Origin: Lepas anatifera | Taxonomy: Eukaryota; Arthropoda; Thecostraca; Lepadidae | DNA length: 64,000 nt | Assembly (NCBI GenBank): GCA_034440635.1 | Contig: JAOTON010002271.1 | Span: 2,078,501-2,142,500, forward strand | Direction: 5' to 3' | Shown here: in pieces, positions 21,708 to 31,812 of the stretch | Layout: the number at the start of each line of letters is the position of its first letter | Position numbering within the stretch: position 1 is the first letter of the stretch | The notes under the pieces: model-generated | Database searches by the model: none | Told to the model about the DNA's origin: nothing | Seen by the model: only the letters and a program-made list of their open reading frames with translations | Made by a program: the position numbers and the translations under genes

Positions 21708-22630
21708 TTACAACAGAGTGCACAAATAGGCTATTTTGTATTCTAAAAAGCAGTGGTGCTTATATAGAGTATGCTACAGAATGCATTTGGAGTGCGTCAG
21801 AGCCATTTCAGTTCTTTTCAAACCCGGTCTACTGTGAGGCTACCCCAATCAATCCGGGTCAGTCTATTTGCTAACTTTGATTATCATTTCAATCCAATCT
21901 GTATTTGAAAAACATTCATTGACCAGAAATGAGACTTTAAATAAATGTGTGGGTCCGAAAATTCCCAAATTTTTGGGTTTCATCCTGTAGAACCTCCTGG
22001 TGGTTCAGAATTCGAATATTTCATCTCTGACGCATGCTACATACCAAGGTGCCTGTGAATATTTGAGCTATGAATTTAGGGTCTTGTCATCACGTCGCTA
22101 AGCTATGGCGTCACCACTGAATAACTGTTAATAGCCGGGACCCTGCTAGGTTACCACATTGCTAGGTCAATACCAGCAGGCTCGGTAGCTGACATTATCA
22201 GACATACTCCCTAAATCTACCGGTCCAGTTTTGGGATCAGACTCACGTATATCTAGTCTGGAGTGGGTTGATGACGTGATAGAATGCTTTTATTGTCATG
22301 TAATGAAAATATTTTTTGGGTCACTCTGATTGCTGGAATTCAGTATTTTTTGGGAGACGGAGTAAGTGTAGTTGGATGGCTAACAAGACGTATTCAGACT
22401 TTTAACATGAATCGGTGTAGGATACTTGTTTGACCATATGTGAACGCGTTCCGATTCCAGATAAAATTTTAAGGAGCTTAGAGCAGCGTTACATCTTAAA
22501 ACCAAAGTTTTATATTACAAATGAAATTTTCCATGAATAGTGACCTAAAAATGATGTCTTATAAATAATATATGATGGGTGTAAGAGAATCGCATCTTCC
22601 CATTGCGAGTATATGGAAAATCACAAGTAC
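21708..22630. other. No supported gene
   Basis: A/T-rich sequence without motifs or repeats that I recognise. Confidence 0.5.
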
Positions 22631-22839
22631 CTGAGGGAAGGCGGAAATTATGGTTGCTGAGGTCAAATTTCGGATCATTTTATGTTCTAACTCTTTTTCC
22701 TTTTGTAAAAAAAGTTCTGGCAAAATCGCGCTTGTTTGTATTTTATTGGGGGACATAGCAGCGGGTACCAAATTCCTGCTATCCTTATCTTTGAGCTTCT
22801 TGCCGACATCGACTGACCTTTGGTGTCTTTGGGCTTCTG
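22631..22839 (-). CDS. Candidate internal exon, helical charged protein
   Basis: One frame is open for 84 codons from a stop at about 22885 down to a CAG|GTACTT donor at 22631, phase 0. The acceptor is uncertain: AG at 22840-22841 or 22837-22838 gives a start at 22839 or 22836. The translation includes GKKLKDKDSRNLVPAAM, then SPNKIQTSAILPELF and LQKEKELEHKMIRNL, a charged stretch likely to form a coiled coil. Its phase-0 end fits the phase-0 start at 18386. Codon use is less GC-biased than in the left-edge exons. Membership in that gene is inferred. Confidence 0.45.
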
Positions 22840-22993
22840 CTCGATATTCCAGAGCAGTTTTTGTATAGGTAACCCGTTCATTTCACTTCATGCATTCTTC
22901 CCAGCACTTTACAAAGTTCCCCGTGAGCGACGTGCACTATGCCATGGCATAGTCTTAGCAGTTGGTGCGATGTTAAGCCCCAACAACTATTAA

Positions 22994-23022
22994 CACGCGC
23001 ATGACGGGGGTCTGAGCCACCT
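22994..23022. mobile_element. Left-end fragment of TTAA element
   Basis: TTAA then CACGCGCATGACGG and GGTCTGAGCCACCTTC, the first bases of subfamily 2, after which similarity stops. Confidence 0.65.
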
Positions 23023-25430
23023 TCTTTATAACGTGATTTTAACTGAGATAGCCAAGTTGTAAAGCATGCCGGAAAACCTGGTACTGAACATATCATTTGT
23101 CTTGTAACTCAAAACTTCCGTCGAGATAAGCTAAAAACCTACTTGAAATGTACCCAAAATATACCCAAGGAGCCGGCCACAGTTTTCATCTGTTGGCGTG
23201 ATGTCATGCTGACGTCACGGTGAGGAGTCAGCCTATTGGAGCCTATTGAATATGGTAGTAGTTGCCAGATCATGATGTCATGCATAGGCAAAGGTTTATT
23301 TCTTACCATAGAGGAGCATTCAAAATATAAAAATATTGAGATTATTGTAAATTTTTCACAGACATCATGAAGATTTTCATGATTTTCGGCTAAAAATACG
23401 CCTAATTACACTAAACTCTGGAATTCAACTAAAGTACTACATTCCCGTTAAGGCCACCCATGAAGTTCTGATGGATTTACTGAGCTCGGAATTGGTCCTA
23501 CGTCCCATTCAGGGCACCGAGTATCGTTTGTGACTGTCGCAAATGAAGAAAATGGGGAGGCTAGCACCTGGGCTTTGTCTGAGTGTCCACGCAAAATTAG
23601 TCACTCAGTTAATCAAACGGCCTCTAAAGCTATTTTTAGCCAGTATCGGAACGTATTTGAGGCCTGAGAACTTCTCCACCTTCCTGAAACTCACGAATTC
23701 TCACCATAAGTGAAGATGGCAGGGTCTGTAGCTCACTCATGGATGTTTTCGTAACCTTGTTCGCCTATTTCTTGGTGACTATCAATGGGTCGGCATAAAA
23801 TAAATGCATTTGTACCTTCCACGCTCACAGAAATTTACTGAGCTAGAGAGGGGAGTCATGTGGAACATATGCTTTAGGCTGGAAAGTAAGAAGTAAAATG
23901 CTCTCGTTTTGTGATATGATATATGAGTTTTGTGCTACTTACGACTAAGATTTCATTCAACTCCGATAAAAAGCTAAGAAATAGTGTGCGTCGAAGGTTA
24001 GGATATTATTTTGGGGAGGAGATTCACCCATTATACATCACTATTGACATGTATTTTTCAAAACGTCCGCATCACGTTAAGCCGCATGAAATTGTGACCA
24101 TATTAGTCTGCAATATCTCCACTGCATTTTAAGACTTTTTAATTTTTATTCTTCAAAGTCGAGGCTTATTCAGAGTCAAGAATTCATGTTGCGCTAAGCA
24201 TTATGCTGGAACGGATTGATTGTTGATGGATTATCTGGGCTTTAGGGTACGCCAACCTGGATGGTCATATAGCACCCCTTTGGAACGATGATGAAACTAT
24301 TGCCAGTGAAAACAATTTCTCTCGCTACAGTTTCTGATAACGGGAAGGGAAATCAAGAGACAAAGTCATATTGCATTGTATTCAGAAAATTCACTCCTCT
24401 TTATCTGTGCTATTTGCAATATATCTCCTCCAAAGCACAACCATCACGATCTGTAAAGACATTAGCCTAAGAGCTTAGGAAGCTGACAGGTCATTCTTGT
24501 ATTTTTGGACGCGCCGTGAAATAACTTGTGCCTATTTCTTATACAGGTTGTGCTCAACTAAGTGCATTGATTAACTCTATCCGCATATTAATTCATGAAA
24601 AATACAGCACAAAATATGATTTGAAAAATAATCAAATCGAATCAGAGGCGTCGGAACCATCAAGGTTTTAATGAAAGCAGAATGAACCTACCCGTTTTGG
24701 TACCAGTTTGCAGAATTCTGCAATTTTCCGTTGCCATCTTATGTTCTGTACTTAAGTTCCAACCAGATTCCAGCAAAGTAACATGTTCTAATTTCTATAC
24801 TTACGTCCTCTTCACTTAAGTTCTAACTTAAGTTGGCAACAGACTTTACCACCCACTCGGATTAGCAAAAATAACTGTAAACTAAATCGCAGCCCTCCAA
24901 ACTGAGGCCGATTCTTTTCAGCCACGCTTTATTGTGTTTGAGGAAAAGCTGCAGCCTTCCAAACAAAATTTTCTCCCGTGCTGACTTTATCTTTTTAAAT
25001 AGAAAAACTTGGGAAAGCGCCTCGCACAATCAATTGCGAATGGAAGAAAACGAGTTCCGGTAGACCAACAGTCTATTTCTTTTCAAATATCTGGATTTGT
25101 ATTTGATCTTAAGTGCATAAGGCGTAAATGCGAACTGATATCTTATGCTGGACGTAACCTGAATCTCTAATTACGAAAAAGGCATGATGGAAAACAGGAG
25201 TATTTGTTATGACATTTTCTACCAGATCTTACGCATATTTGTGAGCGCTGGGCCCTGCTCAATTGAGGAGCGCAACTCTGTTTTTTTGTAAGGCGTCCTG
25301 TGAGGAATGCTCTCGATTTCACTCCGGGAGGTTCCAGGACTGGTTCCTTGCCGTACTGCGACGAAAACACCAGATCCGAGTACACCGTAAGAAGCAGTTA
25401 TATTTGCATTGCTAGTCTAACTCAAGCGTG
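23023..25430. other. No supported gene
   Basis: About 2.4 kb of A/T-rich sequence. Frames up to about 70 codons lack motifs or good splice borders. Confidence 0.5.
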
Positions 25431-25435
25431 GGACA

Positions 25436-25815
25436 CCGGGGTCTGTAGGTTTCATCAAGACAAACACTTCTCATAACCTCAATGAGAGTACATACAAAAC
25501 ATTGCTATAATTAACTGAGGTTTGTTACGACTAGCACCTCTGATCTCTTGATGCTCACCAGCTCTAGACATATAGACGCTCTGGATTAGTAGATTAAGAG
25601 CGATTTTAGACTGATAGCAACCGTCTAATGCCAACAGGAGCTAATGCTGCAATCCAGCCACGGACGCAGCACGCAGTGTTGGTAGCGCTGTTGGACGCGT
25701 TGCTGAGGTTACGTTCCACGTCGCCGACTGAGATTTCCCTGAGAACTAGGTGTCCGCTCACAAATCAAATTACACCCGGAGCAAGGCTGAGAAGAGATCC
25801 AGCAAAGCGGTATGG
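25436..25815. repeat. Direct duplication, copy 1
   Basis: Shares CAAGACAAACRCTT, AATGAGAGTACA, AATGCCAACAGG and the block CCGCTCACAAATCAA in the same order with 26073-26680. It is shorter because it lacks an insertion carried by copy 2. Confidence 0.8.
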
Positions 25816-25869
25816 CTTGTAATTATGCTAACTGTTGGGGCTTATCGAGATACCGACTTGCAGAGTCAT

Positions 25870-26005
25870 ATGGCGTAGCCAACGGTCACCCTGTTGGAAG
25901 GGTTCCCGAGGAGTCAAACAACTCCTTGATCAGGGAATCCACCAGGCCTTGAACCCGGTCCGACTGCGAGGAAAGCGAGCACGCTAACCCCTTACACCAC
26001 CTTCT
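25870..26005 (-). mobile_element. tRNA-derived SINE
   Basis: On the minus strand a perfect A box (TGGTGTAAGGGG, 25988-25999) and a B box (GGTTCAAGGCC, 25945-25955) are followed by the family body with AACCCTTCCAACAGGG. It lies between the two direct-duplication copies. Confidence 0.7.
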
Positions 26006-26072
26006 CAGACTCGGAACGGGTATTCACAAGCAGGTCAATATTTTCATCACCGAGCCAACTCAACGGTGGGAG

Positions 26073-26680
26073 GACGCTAGATTCTGTAGATTTTATTAAG
26101 ACAAACGCTTTCCATAACGTCACAATGAGAGTACACACAAAATATTATGTGATAATTAACTAAGGCTTGTGACGATTAGCTCTTCTGATCGGTTGATGTT
26201 CATCAAGTCTAATTTTATAGGCGCTCTGGGTCCGGAATAAGATGAGCTTATAGACCCGTTCACAGCGTTTCAGCATGAAATTTTCACCTGAAATTAATAC
26301 TGAAGATCAGCTGACTGAGAAAGCTCTCCTCGCTCTGCGTATTTGCACTCCGATATCAATTCCCCAAAACACTGTCCTGTTAAACTCTAAAAAATCAGAT
26401 TCTGCTATCTACAATTGAAATCATCTCTCACAAGCGATATTTTGCCCACGGAAATTCTGTGAACGGGCCTCACAGGCTGATAGCGATCCTAGAATGCCAA
26501 CAGGGGCGGATGCATCCGTCCAGCCTCGGACGCACCACGCAGTGTTGGACACAGTGTTGGACGCAGTGTTGGACGCAGTGTTGGGGTCAAGTTTCACGTT
26601 ACTGACTGAGTCTTCCCTGAGAAGTAGGTATCCGCTCACAAATCAAGTTACACCCTAAACAGAGATCTAGTAAAGCGGTA
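26073..26680. repeat. Direct duplication, copy 2
   Basis: The second copy of the 25436-25815 unit. It carries a MITE-like insertion (26252-26470) and a local expansion of CGCAGTGTTGGA (26536-26585) absent or reduced in copy 1. Confidence 0.8.
26252..26470. mobile_element. Short inverted-end insertion (MITE)
   Basis: AGACCCGTTCACAG and CTGTGAACGGGCCT are inverted ends with one mismatch. Comparison with copy 1 of the duplication shows this block is an insertion. Confidence 0.6.
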
Positions 26681-27363
26681 ACTATGTGTGCAGTAACAAA
26701 TGGGTTATTCTGTGCTAAATTGCCCAAAAGATGCATTCATAGGCTATGATTTTGTTGAAATTTAGTGCTTAAAACGAGCATAAATATAACTATTATCAAA
26801 GTAAAGCAGTGCAGTTGGTACTAAAATACATGCATCTCATGACTCTACCAGATATGGGCCATTTCTTGTCCGTGACCTCTGAAGAACTCTTGAACTCTGG
26901 AGGTCAAACTATAAACAATACTACTTTGACAAATTCTGCCTAAACACATCTAGCTCCATAGTGATATCGATAATAAGGAATACAAAATTATATTCAGCAT
27001 GTAAAATGGGCTAAATAATGAGTCACGTCATGCATGGGTCTTAGAGTATGATTGTTGAAACCTGATTATTGTCGACTTAACGCGTCAGCAGAAAGTCAGG
27101 CATTCTCTAACATAAACACACCGTTATGGACGTCTAAATTATTGGGGAAGCACACATTATATATTTGGGTCAGATTTAGTATCCAACAATAATGGAAATA
27201 CATGCTATAAACATAGAATATTGTGGGAATTATTGAGATGGCTACCCGTTCCTCACCCTAAGCTTCAATGTACTCTTCCTTGGCAGATCTATCTTAATCA
27301 ACGTTAATCAATGTTCATCAACTGCAGCGTTTGTAGGAATTTCTATCATCACCAAAAGTGAAT
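26681..27363. other. No supported gene
   Basis: A/T-rich, with two isolated AGGTCA-type motifs near 26890. Confidence 0.5.
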
Positions 27364-27367
27364 TTAA

Positions 27368-28207
27368 CACGCGCATTGACGGAGGGGCGGGTACCCGCCC
27401 TCCCCCGGGTTTTTCGGAGACAGCAGAAAAACGGCGGCGCGTAGCGCCGCCGTACTTGGTATACCTTTTCCCTCATCAATTTTACAACTTCTGTGAAAAT
27501 TTTAAGGTTAGGTCATCTCAGGTCAGGTCACCAGTACAGGTCAAGTGACCCGACCTAAAAAAAGTTTAAGATAGCATAAGTCGGAGCAGGGTGAACTTAT
27601 CCGATTGAAACTCACATCACATAATGGCCCCACCGAGTTCTCTAAAATATGTTCCGGTATTTTTGATATCGATGACCTAAGGTCAGGTACAAGGCATGAC
27701 CTCTCCATTGGAAATACATGGGAAAAATAGTTTTTACGGGATAACTCAGTAACGGATGGTGATAGAGCATTTATTTTAGCTGCATTAGACTCGCCTGGGC
27801 TTTGCGGGTCTAATGATATGCATTTTATATAATTTGACCGTGACCTGACCCCAGGTCAGGTCAAATCAAGGATTTGACCTAGCAAGGTCAAATTATATAT
27901 CATTCGATTCGGCTTGCTAAGAGGATTCATATAGTTCAAGTCGTTTTGCTCTATCTTTACTTGTTCAGATTTCATGGCCGAAAAACTGAATTTACATGTT
28001 ATCCCTATGACGGGCATGTTTTGACCTCTCGTGACCTTAAATGTGACCTGACAAAAAAATGGTTCAAATGTTTTCGATGGAGAAGTGGATGGGCAGCCCA
28101 ACGCCGTTTACCGTTTTTGCTACCTACCGTGGTTCTCGAGATCTTAGGGGGCGGGTACCCGCCCCCCGTCAATGCGAAGGTGGCTCAGACCCCCGTCAAT
28201 GCGCGTG
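27368..28207. mobile_element. TTAA-flanked DNA element, AGGTCA-rich (subfamily 2), inverted copy
   Basis: The cleanest copy: TTAA at 27364-27367 and 28208-28211, CACGCGCATTGACGG inverted ends, and GGGCGGGTACCCGCCC palindromes inside both ends. It is almost collinear with the reverse complement of 6532-7375. High similarity suggests fairly recent spread. TGACCT/AGGTCA half-sites occur across the interior. No coding capacity. Confidence 0.9.
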
Positions 28208-28211
28208 TTAA

Positions 28212-29124
28212 AGCTAGTGAGCTATTTACTTTTCCGGCCCATAAAAGTAAGCTTGAAAGAGTTGTCTCTCAAAGAGGAATACCATTTTTACTGAAGTTGG
28301 GTTACGTGACTAAATGTTTTTTTTCAGTTCAAATGATAATTTGCTTGGAATAAACAAAAAATAGCAGTCAGCAAAGAGAATAGCAGAGAAATGAGCAAAC
28401 CTGAGGCTTCCCCGGGATACAAGTGGTACCACTGGCTAGTAGAGCATTTTCAATTGTCGTATAATTCCAAACATATTTTGATATCCCTCAGCAGTCTCTT
28501 CATGAAGCATCATCGAGAGCAGGGCTCCAACTGTGGTTTAGCTTTTTTGTCTCATCGTCTGATACTGGCTAAAGTGGCCTGAATTATTTGTGAGATTATG
28601 ACTACGTGCACTATACAAGCAGCCCTCTGAGAGGGCGCATGGTGCAATATTTCACTTAGTGGTCGGAAATGTGTCCGAATTAGATCATGTTTTGACGTGA
28701 CATGAGTGGTATTGAGATCGGTCGTTCTAAGCCTGAGTTGGTTCTAAGCCTGCCATGATTCTTAATGAGATCACGTGGAATACCTCCAATTGAGAAAAAC
28801 CCAGCTCTAAACAACTCATACAAGATCGATAAGTATACCTACATGCGAAAAGTATTTCTGTGTTGTTGCGCTTCTCCGTCATTTTGCAAGACTTTGGTGG
28901 GAGCCATCTATGTCTTGTCCACTGTAAAGGTGAGAAATAATCGCTGAGTTTTGGTGTCGCTTCATCGGACGTGCAGATGTTACAGTTGAAACCTCTCACG
29001 GAGGGGAATTTTCTTCACCTTCCAATTGCCCCTCGATATGCCAGGCATATGCTTTGTGCCATTTCGGGCAGCATTCCGTGTCTTCAGTAATTCATCCTTT
29101 TTGATCAGCCTTTAGCTTTCCCCG
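28212..29124. other. No supported gene
   Basis: Short frames on both strands. A possible plus donor (AAAG|GTGAGA at 28929) has no convincing exon. Confidence 0.45.
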
Positions 29125-29130
29125 TTTATT
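29125..29130 (-). promoter_or_regulatory. Polyadenylation signal AATAAA
   Basis: AATAAA on the minus strand about 35 bases after the stop of the neuropeptide-like gene, suggesting a very short 3' UTR. Confidence 0.5.
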
Positions 29131-29164
29131 CGACAAATGGTCTTTTTGATGCCGACACCATGGC

Positions 29165-29636
29165 TTACGTCGACCTCTTCAACCGGATCCTATAGCGCTT
29201 GTAGCTGCTGGGGAGGCTGGTGTCGATGCCCCGACGACCGAGTCGAATGCTGCTGGCCCTGTTCATGCGGTCGAATAGCTGTCGACCCAGTCTCAGAAAA
29301 CTGGGCCGACTCGGTCGACGGAAGAAAGTGGCCTGCCGTACCTGGCCGAACGGTCGTGTCAGCTCCTCGTGCAGATACGGCTGCTGCTGCTGTTGCTGCT
29401 GCAGGTCTGCCTGCTGATGCCGTAGCTGCTGGTCTTGGAAAACGGACGGCGGTGGGATGCGCTTCGATTGACTCCGACCCAAACGCACGAATGAGCCGCG
29501 CTTCTGTTGCAGGCCCGCCCTCAGTTCCTCCTCCTCCTGGGGGTACGCTCCGGCCAGGCGCAGCCCCAACAGATGAGGCCCAGCAGCAGCAACAGCAGCA
29601 GCCAGAGCGGCCCGGGAGCTCGCATGCTGGCGCGCT
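29165..29636 (-). CDS. Candidate RLamide neuropeptide precursor
   Basis: Minus strand. An acceptor TTCTTTGTCCACAG lies just above an ATG at 29625. The ATG frame opens with MRAPGPLWLLLLLLLGLI, a strong signal peptide, but reaches TGA at 29521. The neighbouring frame continues to TAA at 29165 with a precursor-like layout. After KR comes GSFVRLGR. A glutamine-rich spacer (CAG tract) follows, then after RR PSRPSFLRLGR. Then come ASSIRLGRR and finally YRIRL between KR sites. The glycine before the basic residues is the amidation donor, giving three -RLamide peptides. One missing base in a homopolymer between about 29520 and 29600 would join the two frames. The exact peptide family (pyrokinin-like, FLRFamide-like or other) is not recognised. 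Confidence 0.6.
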
Positions 29637-30321
29637 GTGGACAAAGAACACTGCGATTACAACCCGCGGAAGAACAGGAGTCAGATGCGAGAACACGAAG
29701 GGTGGTGACTCTGTTGTGGCTTTTACAGTCTTAGCTGCAGTCAAAATCACGTATCGCTGACGATCGCTGCGTAATGGTCTGTATCTCAAGAGCTTGGTTC
29801 TTCTGCAATGACACTTGTGTCAACTCTCAATTCCACACAAACACCGTTTTCCCGGGTAGGCGTTGGCTCAGACTTCCTGACTGCTTCTGGCTGGTCGGGG
29901 CAAGTGACAGGGGTACCGATTTATATACTTCTGAGTGGAGCTTGGTCCACTCAATCCATAGTCTGGTCTCCTCAATGCTGGTTTTGCCAACCCCCCCCCA
30001 CCCTTCTCACCCTTCTCTTCCTTCCCCCTTTTTATCTATTCAGATTTGAAATGATTATGTTTTAAGGTTTAAGAAATATCTATATTTTCGAATAATCAAC
30101 TTCTCTGGCATGTTTAGGGCCAATCCGTCTTTATGTTTCCAAAAACCTAGAAGTTATACCTACTGGCGGCTGGTGGTAGCTGCAACTAAAACCTAAGTTA
30201 AACTTAACAAGATGCGAGCTTCTTCCCGTCTCACGGTCGTTTTATTGATTGTTGGTTGGTATTGTGTGACGGAAATAAGACTTCACCATCGTGACTGGCA
30301 CTGATAATGTGTTTTTTTTAG

Positions 30322-30684
30322 GATTTCATACCCTCACTGGTGACGTCTACTCTGAGTTCAGCTCTTTTCCTTTGGGAAACACTCTGCGTTATTGTATTTA
30401 TTACTATTGTTGTTGTTGCCATTATCATTATTAAATATGCCTTGAAAAATATCGCTTCAATGTTTTGGCCCTCTCCGGAAAAATCGAGACCCATGCAAAT
30501 AGAGAAAAACTGGGTACAGTGCCAACAAATATTCAACGGTAAGTCTTCTTTTGAAGATGATCAAAACCGACCAAGTAGTATTGACCCACATTCGGGACGA
30601 AATGCATGTGCTTCTCAGACTGAATTTTTGGCAGAAACTTTATCTAAAGGAAACGTAGCATCTTTGTGGTGTGATTTGAGCTGA
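30322..30684 (+). CDS. Candidate terminal exon with one transmembrane segment
   Basis: A strong acceptor (GTTTTTTTTAG) precedes an open frame that runs 120 codons to TGA. It reads DFIPSLVTSTLSS, then a long hydrophobic helix (TLCVIVFITIVVVAIIII), then a basic flank (KYALKN). A polar cytosolic-looking tail follows, with WPSPEKSRPM and ending NVASLWCDLS. A donor-like G|GTAAGT at 30538 would allow it to be an internal exon instead. This is the C-terminal pattern of a single-pass membrane protein or the last segment of a receptor. I recognise no family. Confidence 0.45.
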   Translation, partial: DFIPSLVTSTLSSALFLWETLCVIVFITIVVVAIIIIKYALKNIASMFWPSPEKSRPMQIEKNWVQCQQIFNGKSSFEDDQNRPSSIDPHSGRNACASQTEFLAETLSKGNVASLWCDLS

Positions 30685-31621
30685 GACAACCGGAACGTAG
30701 ACCATAGCGGAAAGCCCCCGTGAAAGACATGCCATTTTTTCTGGAGCTCCCCTAGCCGAAGATATGAATGTGTAAAGAGCGGGTCGGCGCCCTCGCAGCC
30801 GGTACCTGGCGCGGGCCGCAGTGACAGTGGACCTCGTGCGCAACAGTTAGGCTTGTGGGGGTAGGGGAGGGGAGGCCCGAGAGAAATGTGCTAAAAAAGT
30901 ACTCACAGGAAGCGCTGGGTGACCCATGACATTTTGAGACAAAAAACGAAACATGAAACCAAGGATTTTCGGTGTGTTTTGCGCGACTCTTCACTATACT
31001 TCCTATGAGGGTGCCAAATTCCCTTAAAGTTTCAAAGGCGAGTTGCATGAGTTTAACTTTGGATTCACATGAAAACAACACCCGAGAGCATTCACAACAT
31101 CAGATGTGTGGCTTGTTCATATTCTGAATAGTTTTATTTGATATAAATTACATGAATGAATATGTCGAATACCCAGTTAAGGAGAAAAAACTAATTGTTC
31201 AAGAAATATATTTCACAGCAGCCGCCTGCATGCTTGTAGAGTTGTCCAATGCTGCATTTTTGACAATATGCTACCACTAAGGTGTACGCGTGCACGCCGA
31301 TGCATCTTAAATCCATCAACATTAACCATGTTGATGGAAAACCATGTTGATGGTTTTCACCGTTTTTTAATTGGCACCATTCTGAAAAACACAGTTCCGC
31401 CGTATCAGACTGGCAACAGCGACAACAGTGTGTCGATGCGTCCGCATGGCTACCCACCCTTCCAACAACTGGCTGGCGGCTTGCCGATTCATACGGAACC
31501 AGGGCAAATACAAAGACACAGGTATCGTAAGGGAATCGCCTTTATTTATGCAGACTACAGCGATCCCGCGGGAGTGGCGAGGCCACAGTCGTGTATGTCG
31601 GGCAGACGGCTTGCCTGCTGG
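30685..31621. other. No supported gene; small inverted repeat
   Basis: A hairpin of CCATCAACAT with ATGTTGATGG lies at 31313-31337, followed by a further copy of CATGTTGATGG. A frame open from 31268 runs into the minisatellite, with no motif. Confidence 0.45.
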
Positions 31622-31812
31622 TACAACATTAACAGACCGGACACATACAACATCAACCGACCGGACACATACAACATCAACAGACCGGACACATACAACA
31701 TCAACAGACCGGACACATACAACATCAACCGACCGGACACATACAACATCAACAGACCGGACACATACAACATCAACAGACCGGACACATACAACATCAA
31801 CAGACCGGACAA
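31622..31812. repeat. Minisatellite, exact 24-bp unit
   Basis: Eight nearly identical copies of a unit containing ACATACAACATCAACAGACC. Because the unit is a multiple of three, long frames stay open on both strands (for example repeats of TYNINRPD on the plus strand). This explains the apparent 194- and 150-residue ORFs. Confidence 0.95.

Noticed and set aside
29190..29789. 199- and 207-residue ORFs overlapping the neuropeptide locus
   Set aside because: Shadow frames of the GC-rich repeat-bearing exon; they contain poly-Cys or poly-Ala runs from CAG repeats and lack precursor structure.
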